Position numbers and translations under genes: made by a program. 64,000 nucleotides of DNA from Flavobacterium enshiense DK69 (lineage in GTDB: Bacteria; Bacteroidota; Bacteroidia; Flavobacteriales; Flavobacteriaceae), in assembly GCF_000498495.1 (NCBI RefSeq), contig NZ_AVCS01000004.1:186001-250000 (forward strand), read 5' to 3'. Of the stretch, positions 16,532-24,874 are shown piece by piece. Numbering within the stretch: the first letter of the stretch is position 1; every line of letters starts with the position of its first letter. The notes under the pieces are model-generated. The model saw only the letters and a list, made by a program, of their open reading frames with translations. It did not search any database and was not told where the DNA came from.

Positions 16532-18157
16532 ATGAAGAAGACAATTTTAACCTTGACTTTACTTTTATCAGTTTTAAGTTTTGCCCAAACTACAACTAAC
16601 GTAACCTACACAGGATCATCTGAAAACTTCGCTAATCCTGAGCGTGGTTTTTATCACCACACAGGAACTCACTCTACAGGTTATTCCAGTTTAAGTCAGT
16701 CTACATTGACAAACTACAGAAATAACGAAAAGATTACCCTGATTCTTAGACTATTCTATTTGGAGAATTTCAGAAACGGTCCTATCTCACAGGATTATCT
16801 GACTAAGATGCAGGCAGATTTTAATGCCATCAGAAATGCAGGTATGAAAGCTATCGTACGTTTTGCTTATTCAGATGACGAAGCACCAGGACAAAGAGAT
16901 GCTTCTAAAGCGCAGATATTAGCTCATATCGAACAGGTTAAACCTATTTTACAGAATAACGCCGATGTTATAGCTGTTATGCAGGCCGGATTTATCGGGT
17001 CTTGGGGAGAATGGTACTACACCGATCATTTCGGGATGTCGCCTACTTCTACTGATTATGCTAACAGAAAAGAGGTTGTTGACGCTATCTTAAACGCATT
17101 GCCATCTTCAAGAATGGTACAGATCAGAACCCCTAAATTGAAACAAAAGACATATTTAACCACTGCAGCATTGACGCAAAACCAGGCTTTTAACGGTTCG
17201 ACTCTTTCCAGAATAGGACACCACAATGACTGTTTCTTATCAAGCTCTACGGATTACGGAACATATAGCAATACATCTACTGAATATCCTTATTTGGAGC
17301 AAGAAACTAAATTTACAGCTATGGGTGGAGAAACTTGTTCGGTGAACTTGCCTCGTTCAGGTTGTGGTACAGGTATGCAGGAAATGCAGAAATTCCACTG
17401 GTCATATTTGAATACAGATTATAATCAATCAGTAATTAGTGGTTTTTCATCTGAAGGATGTTTACCTGAAATTAAAAATAAATTGGGATACCGTTTTGAA
17501 TTGGTTAATGGTGCTTTCCCTCAGGCAGCGAATGTTGGTGGATCTATGGTTGTGAATTTCAAAGTTAAAAACTCAGGTTTCGCAACACCATACAACCAAA
17601 GAACAGCGTATATCGTTTTCAAAAATACAGTGACTGGTGATGTTTTCACAAAAGCGTTGGCTACAGATCCAAGATTATGGACAAGTCAGGCAGAAACAAC
17701 TATTAATGAAACAATTACATTGCCTACAAACATTGTTCAAGGTACTTATAAATTGTACTTACATATGCCAGATGCAGCATCGGGATTAAGTTCTCGTCCA
17801 GAATACGCAATCAGAATGGCAAATGCTAATACATGGGAAGCATCTACAGGATATAACAATCTTAATGCTACCGTGAATGTTGGAACAACACTTGGATCTG
17901 GCGATACAACTACAACAGTTAACGCAACAGTTTACCCAATTCCTGCAAACAACGAAATATTTGTTGAATTGGAAAGTGTAGATCAGTATGCAATTGGGAT
18001 GTACAATTCATTAGGACAAAAAGTAAATGTAAACACTACAGTGGCAGCAAATAAATTAACTGTTGATACTGAAAGTTTGAGCGATGGTGTATACTACATC
18101 AAAATTTCAAATAATAGTCAAAAAAATGATACCAGACGTGTGGTAGTAAAACACTAA
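16532..18157 (+). CDS. T9SS-exported DUF4874/DUF4832 protein
   Basis: A 541-residue secreted protein: signal peptide about 1-18 (cleavage near SFAQ), then a DUF4874-type barrel portion with NPERGFYHHTGTH, LRLFYLENFRNGPIS and FRYSDDE-like acidic motifs, then GSWGEWYYTDHFG, followed by a DUF4832 beta-sandwich portion and a type A T9SS sorting domain from about residue 465 (VYPIPANNE ... LSDGVYYIKI, ending VVVKH). The barrel with a conserved WGEW glutamate looks like a glycoside hydrolase, but no activity can be assigned. It converges with the Pel-like operon (57 nt between stop codons), and its upstream region shares a motif with that of pelF. A role in processing or binding that polysaccharide is therefore inferred. 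Confidence 0.82.
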   Translation: MKKTILTLTLLLSVLSFAQTTTNVTYTGSSENFANPERGFYHHTGTHSTGYSSLSQSTLTNYRNNEKITLILRLFYLENFRNGPISQDYLTKMQADFNAIRNAGMKAIVRFAYSDDEAPGQRDASKAQILAHIEQVKPILQNNADVIAVMQAGFIGSWGEWYYTDHFGMSPTSTDYANRKEVVDAILNALPSSRMVQIRTPKLKQKTYLTTAALTQNQAFNGSTLSRIGHHNDCFLSSSTDYGTYSNTSTEYPYLEQETKFTAMGGETCSVNLPRSGCGTGMQEMQKFHWSYLNTDYNQSVISGFSSEGCLPEIKNKLGYRFELVNGAFPQAANVGGSMVVNFKVKNSGFATPYNQRTAYIVFKNTVTGDVFTKALATDPRLWTSQAETTINETITLPTNIVQGTYKLYLHMPDAASGLSSRPEYAIRMANANTWEASTGYNNLNATVNVGTTLGSGDTTTTVNATVYPIPANNEIFVELESVDQYAIGMYNSLGQKVNVNTTVAANKLTVDTESLSDGVYYIKISNNSQKNDTRRVVVKH

Positions 18158-18190
18158 ACCTTTCATATTTTTTTATTAGTTGATTGAGAA

Positions 18191-18226
18191 ATGGGGATTG
18201 TTGAAAAACGGTCCCTATTTTTTTTG
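18191..18226 (+). terminator. Terminator of the DUF4832 gene
   Basis: ATGGGGA pairs with TCCCTAT (one G-U pair) around a 14-nt loop, followed by eight T residues. It lies downstream of the DUF4832 stop codon and runs into the last codons of the convergent operon. On the minus strand no T tract follows the hairpin, so it is probably one-directional. Confidence 0.55.
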
Positions 18227-21200
18227 CTTTTGTTTCAAATTGTACTTCACACCCAACTGCAATGCATTTGAATAAAATTTATCCTGAAGATAAAATTCAA
18301 ATATTGCTGAAATCACTGTATAATCAAAAATCTGATAGTTGAGATTACCAATAAAACGAGTGAATTCATCGGCATAATCATCATAAAACCAACCTCCTTC
18401 TACCTTCATGTTAAAGTCGTTATCCGAATTTCCGATGGAATAGCCCAGTCCCCCACCAATAAAAAAACGTTCATCTATCATCCAATACGGATAACCAGTA
18501 GATAGCGGAATAGTTGATTCTCCTAAAGAAGCCTGTGTTCTCGTAGATTCCACAAAAGGCTGGAATCTGTGTTTTTTTTGCATCCAACGGTCAAAGATTA
18601 CTTTTCCGGTTATACTTCCTTCATAAGATTCATCGACATAAAAATCTTCATTAAGTTTTTCGCTTTTAGTGTAGTAATTACCTTCAAGCGATAAACTCGT
18701 ATTGAAATATTTGAAAAAGCGATAATCCTGGTAAAGATTCAACTGAAAACGGTAAATACTTTTACTGTATGATGGTCCATTTTCAGCTGGCGCTATATTG
18801 AGTTCGGCCGAAGAATAGCTATTGTTTTTTGAATAATTGGCACCGGCACCAAACTGAAAAAAAGATTTTTCAAGTAGGCTGTATTCATAGCGGATATTTG
18901 ACCAGTACTGCAGTTTTTCAAAGGCCTTAGGATTATTAAACTGATATTGAAAACCGAATACATCATGCGTTTTATTATCATCGTAATCAGGAACTTCATA
19001 TTCAACCCGGTACATTGAACTGTAGGTAAATCCAAAGCCATGCAAATTCTTCTTTTTATCATGAACGTTATAGGATAACACATTTTCAAATGCAGAAAGT
19101 TTATCCTTATTCGTTTGCATTTCGGTATCATAATTAATGAAATTCCCGTATTCCCTGCGATTTGTTTTAATCACATTTTGGAGTACATCTTTATAAAATA
19201 ACCTCTGATAGTTTTCCACCAGATAATTTTGAAGTTCGTTTTCTTCGTAAACCACATCGGTGTTCAGCATTTTTTGAATGGTTTCTTTATCTAGGGATTC
19301 CTCCGGAAGCTCGCTTGCCAAAATCCAGGATTCTTTGAATTTTCCCATATCGTGATAAGCAATGCTCATTTGAGCCTTAACTCTGTAGTCATCGGGGTTT
19401 TTAGCGATATAGGCGTTATATTCGTTGATTAATTTTTGATAATCTTTCAATTCAATCAGCCACTGCATTTTACTGTAAAAATCGATTTCAGTACTGAATG
19501 CCGACCAATCATATGCTTTTTGAAAATCATTGTTGTCGCCATAAATCCAACTTATGACTGTTGCCAAATCTTTATATTCTTCAGAGGGCTTTAATTTGTC
19601 AAGTTCCGGAATAGCATTTTCCGGTTCATAATTTACCAGATAATCTATATACTTCAAATAGTTATCTCGAGAAGGATCTGCTTTTTGTAAGTAAAGTAGT
19701 GCCATCTTTATTTTTTCCTGATTTTCCGGAGAATTAAAATAGGTAATATAGTTGTTCAGCAATTCTACATCATTTGGGGTCACCTTCATTTGGGCACTCA
19801 TCCATTTTTCCTGAATAACATCATTAGGATAATATACCAGTTTGCTTAATTCCTGGGAATACAAGATGTTTTCAGGCAACGGATATTTAATGCAATGCTC
19901 ATCAAGCATAGCCCACACCTCCTCGGCCCTTTCGTCCCATGAAAGGTATTCGGTATATTGGTTCCAGACTTTCGGGTCGATTTTTGGCTCGGTAATCATT
20001 CTTTGTCGCAAAGCTTCGATTTCCAGAGCTAATTTTTCATCAGAATCATCAACCCAAAGAGCTTCTTTTGCCAGTCTTGCTACTTCTTCATTGAATTTTT
20101 TGTATTCGTTTCTAACATTAGCAGCCACTAAATCAAGATTACTCGATTGTAGATCTGCTCTGAAATCAGGGAGCGTTATTCTTGATTTATTGGTTCGCAC
20201 CGAATACAAATATCCGTCCAGATAAGCTACTTTTTTGAAATTGGCACCTTGTCTTTTCAGTTGTTCTTCAATTCTTGACACTTTATCCATAGCGCTATAA
20301 ACAAACCAATCCTGTTCTGAAAATTCAGATTCTTCAGGTTTCATTTTTTCAACAGTATACATTCCGTGAACGGATTTGTGATTAAAATAGGAAGCTCTCC
20401 AATCATTTGTCATTAAGCCACTTTCACGAGCATCGAGATAGCGGATATTTGGAAAATCGGTTCGTATTGTTTGTAACAGTTTGTCAAATTCAGGATACAT
20501 TGCCCTGTCGCTATTTGGGGTTTTGTACCAGCCTAAACCATCATAATTTCGTAAGTCATATTGCCCATGACTTATTTTGGTTGCCGGAATCTGGTAAATA
20601 TCGTCAGGATGTAGAAAATGTGTCCAAATTCCGGTGTACATATATAAGGAGTACATCGTAAATTTTAGATCAGGATCTACATAAAATCCGCTTGAAATCC
20701 TTGGCAAATCAAAAAGTTCTGGTTCATATGGATCGAAATCAAATTCTCTATCCCCTCCATCTTTTTTATGTCCGACAAAAAGGCTACACATGAATGTTAA
20801 AGAAGGCATCCCCTTTTTTAGTTGTTTCAGTCCTACCCTATCTATATAATTTGAAGGAGGTACATATGTTACAGGTAAAGGTCCGAAATCATTCACCTCC
20901 CATTTCTTTTCGGCAGCCTTTAAGGAAGTTGCCATGAAATCCGGGTTTTTCCAGTCCGACACAAGTAAGGAAACGTGATTATATCCGTGAAAAGCCAATT
21001 CATGACCGTGTTTGGCGACATCATTTACCAGCCAGGTACTTAAACCTGTTTCTTTTCCGTCAATTTTAATTTTTTTTGAGTCCCACTCCCTGAATAAAAA
21101 TGGAGGTTTGATATTTACATTGTAATCAAATGTGGTCATGGCGGCATACTTAATATCGTGTTTTTTAGCCAATTTTCTTAAATCTGGCCACCAGACATTA

Positions 21201-22084
21201 TGTACATAATCCGTTATGGTCAGGTCCATTTCTGATTTAACCGGTTCCTCTTTGATATCATACAATGGAGAAGGAAAATCATCTAAAAAGATAACCCCTG
21301 TATTAATTATCGGATATGGAACCCCTTCCAATCCTCTCAGAATTCCGGATACCAACATACCACGGTCTTCCTTAATAAAGAAATAGGTTGAATTATAGTA
21401 AATTACTTTTCCTTTACCGATGCTGTTTTCAGTGATTAAAGGGTATTTTTCATCACTGAGGGCCGTAGCGTCGATTTTTATCTTATCGGAAAAAACTATT
21501 TTTTTTAATCCGAAATGTTTCACATTTTTTAAATAGCTATGGTCTTTAAAACCTGGAAAAATATTCGTTTTAAATAAAAAGCCCGATGCCTCCGCGTCCG
21601 TCATATAGTCATTTTCCGGTTTCATTCCAACCAGAAAAGAAAAGCGTTTGTCTTCACTTCCGAAAGGCATAAACAATGTTCCTCCCCTGGCAACAAAATC
21701 CATAAGCACATCAATGCTTTTATTGTTCAGTTTTTTTGTGTCGAGAACGCTTAAAACCCTAACACTGCTTTCTATTTTATGATCTTTGTTCCATTCTTCA
21801 AGAGTGACACTTCGAAACGGAATTTTCATGTAATCACAAACCTTCCTCATATTTCTGTTTAGCGACAAACTTTCAACCTCTCCTTTATCAGTAATGCACT
21901 GCACTAATGGAGGAAGGTTTAAAGGCATGCCTGAATATCTTCGCAGCGTCAATTCCCCATTCCTTTTGTTAGCATCAAGTCCGGTTAACTCCTCAATTTG
22001 TGCGCAACCGGCAGCAATTACTATTAAGAGCAATGCAAAAAAGACACGACATCTCAGCGATATATTTAGTTTGTCACACTTCAT
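18215..22084 (-). CDS. DUF2194 deacetylase-like / TPR / outer-membrane beta-barrel fusion
   Basis: A 1289-residue envelope protein. A hydrophobic start ends in a lipobox-like IAAGC (C27), so lipidation is likely. Residues about 50-250 form a DUF2194-type alpha/beta domain. Residues about 262-560 look like a CE4 polysaccharide deacetylase: LDD at 267-269, HGYNH (H366, H370) and FLHPDD (H492), matching the three metal/catalytic motifs. Residues about 680-950 are helical TPR-like repeats (YLQKADPSRDNYLKYIDYLV and similar). From about 985 to the end come alternating amphipathic strands rich in Tyr/Phe, as in an outer-membrane barrel. This combines PelA-deacetylase and PelB-exporter functions in one chain. 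Last gene of the operon, 3 nt after its neighbour. Function is inferred from architecture and context. Confidence 0.78.
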   Translation of the reverse strand: MKCDKLNISLRCRVFFALLLIVIAAGCAQIEELTGLDANKRNGELTLRRYSGMPLNLPPLVQCITDKGEVESLSLNRNMRKVCDYMKIPFRSVTLEEWNKDHKIESSVRVLSVLDTKKLNNKSIDVLMDFVARGGTLFMPFGSEDKRFSFLVGMKPENDYMTDAEASGFLFKTNIFPGFKDHSYLKNVKHFGLKKIVFSDKIKIDATALSDEKYPLITENSIGKGKVIYYNSTYFFIKEDRGMLVSGILRGLEGVPYPIINTGVIFLDDFPSPLYDIKEEPVKSEMDLTITDYVHNVWWPDLRKLAKKHDIKYAAMTTFDYNVNIKPPFLFREWDSKKIKIDGKETGLSTWLVNDVAKHGHELAFHGYNHVSLLVSDWKNPDFMATSLKAAEKKWEVNDFGPLPVTYVPPSNYIDRVGLKQLKKGMPSLTFMCSLFVGHKKDGGDREFDFDPYEPELFDLPRISSGFYVDPDLKFTMYSLYMYTGIWTHFLHPDDIYQIPATKISHGQYDLRNYDGLGWYKTPNSDRAMYPEFDKLLQTIRTDFPNIRYLDARESGLMTNDWRASYFNHKSVHGMYTVEKMKPEESEFSEQDWFVYSAMDKVSRIEEQLKRQGANFKKVAYLDGYLYSVRTNKSRITLPDFRADLQSSNLDLVAANVRNEYKKFNEEVARLAKEALWVDDSDEKLALEIEALRQRMITEPKIDPKVWNQYTEYLSWDERAEEVWAMLDEHCIKYPLPENILYSQELSKLVYYPNDVIQEKWMSAQMKVTPNDVELLNNYITYFNSPENQEKIKMALLYLQKADPSRDNYLKYIDYLVNYEPENAIPELDKLKPSEEYKDLATVISWIYGDNNDFQKAYDWSAFSTEIDFYSKMQWLIELKDYQKLINEYNAYIAKNPDDYRVKAQMSIAYHDMGKFKESWILASELPEESLDKETIQKMLNTDVVYEENELQNYLVENYQRLFYKDVLQNVIKTNRREYGNFINYDTEMQTNKDKLSAFENVLSYNVHDKKKNLHGFGFTYSSMYRVEYEVPDYDDNKTHDVFGFQYQFNNPKAFEKLQYWSNIRYEYSLLEKSFFQFGAGANYSKNNSYSSAELNIAPAENGPSYSKSIYRFQLNLYQDYRFFKYFNTSLSLEGNYYTKSEKLNEDFYVDESYEGSITGKVIFDRWMQKKHRFQPFVESTRTQASLGESTIPLSTGYPYWMIDERFFIGGGLGYSIGNSDNDFNMKVEGGWFYDDYADEFTRFIGNLNYQIFDYTVISAIFEFYLQDKFYSNALQLGVKYNLKQKQKK

Positions 22085-22087
22085 AAT

Positions 22088-24058
22088 CTAGAAAATTAAA
22101 TCATCCGTTTTACTCTCGCCGGGATCATTCTCTATTTCAAAAATTTTGATCAGGTTACTTTCGTAAAACACTGAAACTTTTCGACCCCTTTTTTTGAGTT
22201 TTTCCAGTTTTGACAATAGCAGAGGTGTGATTTCACAGTTAACGATAATACGGTTTGTTTTATCATCACCTTTTTTATAGACGAAAACAAGAACACTTTT
22301 CGGTAGTACATACTCTGGATTTTTTTGAAGAAATTTTTTGTTTTTTTTATTTTTAAAATAGACGGAATCCCTCTTCAGGTAATTTTTGGTAAAGTCGGTA
22401 TAATGAATAAAAAAATGTTTATTAATTCCTATTGATTGGGTAGTATAATCATTTACAACCGCATAAGAATACGGATAAAAACTTGATGTGATTTTTTCAT
22501 ACACATTGATAATATCCCTGGGTATGTCATCAGTTTTACGCAGTTTTTTATATTCTTTAGTCTGATAATGCACAGCAGAATATAGTACGCCCCCAATTAT
22601 CAACAAGGCAAAAACCGGTTTAATAACTTCAATCTTAGTATAGATGAAGTAAGAGAACCTGATAATTAAAGCTATTGCGATCCCAAATAAAATAGGTATA
22701 AACACTCCTAAGGACAATTTTACCAAGTCGGTATCAATCCAACTGCTATCGATTTCAGAAAGTGCTACCAAAAAATTAAAATAAACCAAAAAACACATTG
22801 CAGCGTTCCATTTTTCATTTTTTAAAAAAATCAAAAGCAGACAGCATATCATACAGAAATAGCTTAAATACTCATAGTAAACCATCAATTTTTCATAGGA
22901 AACAATCAGATGTGAAAAATAAGTATAAGCACCAACAGACATTAAGCTGGAATGTACAAATAGAATAAAATCGTCTCCAAAATGATAACAGGCCGTACCG
23001 TATATTATAAAAAGTACCATCAGTGAAATGAGGTAAGCCCCAATAGCTATCAGGTTTGTAACCTTATGTTTGATAGAAGAAGTTAATATCCCGATAATCA
23101 AAAACGGAAACACCAGGACCACCAAAGTAAAAATATCGATTAAACCAATTGCCGTAAAAGCCAGGATATAATTGATGAAACAATTGACATTATTACTGTG
23201 CATAATTCCCGGTTTAAGGTAAATAACCATCGCCGGAAGTGCAAAACTTATAGCCAAAAACAAGGCTTGGTGCTGTAATATATATGTAATGTTTAGTGGC
23301 ATGATGGTATAGCTCACACTGTAACAAAGTGCCACAATCATCGGAGCAATTATTTTGGAATAGGTTATTTTATTAATCACCCAAAACAGAAGGACACTGA
23401 TTAATACAGCCTCTAAAATCCCCATTGACTGCAGCGCAACTTCCGAACTGACACTTGTGAATTTTCCGTAAAAATTAATCATGGCAAGCTCGCCGAAGTT
23501 CTGAATACCGTTGGTGAACCATCGTTGAGAATCGAAATCGATAACGCTTTCCAGATCGGAAATCCATGAACCTGATAAGGAAAACATGTCAAACTGATAA
23601 AAGATATACCTGCTGTAAAAAGCGACTATCCCAATAGTTGATAGCAAAAAAAGATACCAAAGCCTGTTTTTGCGTTCTTGCGGGTCAGAGCGTGTTAAAA
23701 CAAAGAAACCAATCGGTTTTTTAAGCTCGATATTCTCAATGAGCTCGAAAATATTTCGTTTTATTTTTTGCGAAATGATGTTGACGGATTGAGGAATTTG
23801 TCTGATCCCAAAATAATCCACATAAATTACTGCCAGCAATAAGAGTATTACATTCAGAAGATTATATATCCCGAGCTGCACCAATACAAAAACAAGTAAC
23901 ATGATAAGGCTCCCGTATTTAAACCATTGCTTTGCTATAAAGTCAAAATAATTCACAGATTTGCCATACGATATAAATTTCCTGTTTAAATAAAACAGAA
24001 ATAATATCATAAAACAAAGTCTTGCAAAACCTGCAATTATGGCACTTGGAATAATCAT
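22088..24058 (-). CDS. Polytopic membrane protein of the Pel-like operon, function unknown
   Basis: A 656-residue protein with about 12-14 membrane helices over the first 500 residues and a soluble basic C-terminal part (about 500-656). After an early helix pair there is a cytoplasmic linker, then a loop with WISDLESVIDFDSQRWFTNG before the next helix; acidic residues in such a loop recall GT-C glycosyltransferases, but no family can be named. No GAF, GGDEF or PilZ feature is seen, so it is not an evident PelD. It lies 6 nt downstream of the GH114-like gene and 3 nt upstream of the deacetylase/barrel gene, and may provide the inner-membrane scaffold or polymer-modifying step. Confidence 0.72.
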   Translation of the reverse strand: MIIPSAIIAGFARLCFMILFLFYLNRKFISYGKSVNYFDFIAKQWFKYGSLIMLLVFVLVQLGIYNLLNVILLLLAVIYVDYFGIRQIPQSVNIISQKIKRNIFELIENIELKKPIGFFVLTRSDPQERKNRLWYLFLLSTIGIVAFYSRYIFYQFDMFSLSGSWISDLESVIDFDSQRWFTNGIQNFGELAMINFYGKFTSVSSEVALQSMGILEAVLISVLLFWVINKITYSKIIAPMIVALCYSVSYTIMPLNITYILQHQALFLAISFALPAMVIYLKPGIMHSNNVNCFINYILAFTAIGLIDIFTLVVLVFPFLIIGILTSSIKHKVTNLIAIGAYLISLMVLFIIYGTACYHFGDDFILFVHSSLMSVGAYTYFSHLIVSYEKLMVYYEYLSYFCMICCLLLIFLKNEKWNAAMCFLVYFNFLVALSEIDSSWIDTDLVKLSLGVFIPILFGIAIALIIRFSYFIYTKIEVIKPVFALLIIGGVLYSAVHYQTKEYKKLRKTDDIPRDIINVYEKITSSFYPYSYAVVNDYTTQSIGINKHFFIHYTDFTKNYLKRDSVYFKNKKNKKFLQKNPEYVLPKSVLVFVYKKGDDKTNRIIVNCEITPLLLSKLEKLKKRGRKVSVFYESNLIKIFEIENDPGESKTDDLIF

Positions 24059-24064
24059 AGCCGT

Positions 24065-24874
24065 TTAGTTAGTAAAATTTGGAACTCCTTGAAGATCGAT
24101 GGTACCGATAAAATATAAAAAGTTAGTTTTTAAAATCCGTTTTTGTATATCGTTATATAGTGATTGTGTGTCTGCATACTCCACCAGAATTATGGGGATT
24201 CTGTATTTTTTTCGTATTAAGTTCAGTTTTTTGATATACTCTTCATATTCATTTTTTTCTCTAAGTTTATAGTTGTTGTCGGCAAACGTATAGTTGCTCG
24301 CAACTGATTCCACAACTATGCCATTCACAAAATTATGAGTGTCCTCCAAGAGCTCAATTCCCGCGTTTTGAAGAATAAAATGCTGTGGATACTTTCTTTT
24401 TAGATTTCCGATGAAAGCCACAATTTCTGCTTTTTGATCTTTTTGAGGGCCGAATGTTGTAAAATTGTCGATGTTGTCCAGAAACAAACCGTCGTAACCT
24501 TCTGATAGCATTCGGTCTATCTCGGAAAAAAGAACCTGAGAAGTTGAATCGGATTTTAAATCCAAATAATAACTGTCCCAATTTTCGTTTTTTCCTAAAG
24601 TGATGTCTTTTAGTTTGTTAAAATGTTTTGATTGGCTGTTTACTTCACCTAAACTAATGTATGCTAAAACTTTCCCGTTTAGGCTTTTTACTTTTTTAAT
24701 GTCTGATGCATTGAAATTTTTCGATTCGAGAATCACATATTCGTAACCTTTAATTTCAGTCGGATTAAATTTCCCGTAGCAAAAAAAAACATTGGGTTTC
24801 TGATCTGTATATGACCAAACCTTAAATCCTAACAATGAAGGAAGTAAACAGAAGAATAATTTAATATGCTGCAT
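24065..24874 (-). CDS. GH114 / PelA-hydrolase-like secreted glycoside hydrolase
   Basis: A 269-residue protein with a signal peptide (about 1-21) and a single TIM-barrel domain of the endo-alpha-1,4-polygalactosaminidase type. Visible motifs are AYISLGEVN (E77), YYLDLKSD, GYDGLFLDNIDNF (D133), ILQNAG and GIVVESV (E189). In Pseudomonas the related domain is the N-terminal hydrolase part of PelA, which cuts Pel polymer; here it is a separate gene. Its first 14 nt overlap the end of the pelG-like gene, indicating coupling. Expected location is periplasm or cell surface, where it would trim or release the polysaccharide. Substrate GalNAc/GalN is inferred from family. Confidence 0.82.
   Translation of the reverse strand: MQHIKLFFCLLPSLLGFKVWSYTDQKPNVFFCYGKFNPTEIKGYEYVILESKNFNASDIKKVKSLNGKVLAYISLGEVNSQSKHFNKLKDITLGKNENWDSYYLDLKSDSTSQVLFSEIDRMLSEGYDGLFLDNIDNFTTFGPQKDQKAEIVAFIGNLKRKYPQHFILQNAGIELLEDTHNFVNGIVVESVASNYTFADNNYKLREKNEYEEYIKKLNLIRKKYRIPIILVEYADTQSLYNDIQKRILKTNFLYFIGTIDLQGVPNFTN

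Noticed and set aside
19842..20225. Long frame antisense to the DUF2194 gene
   Set aside because: Overlaps a well-supported gene on the other strand and shows no protein-like features; treated as a shadow, as are the other opposite-strand frames.
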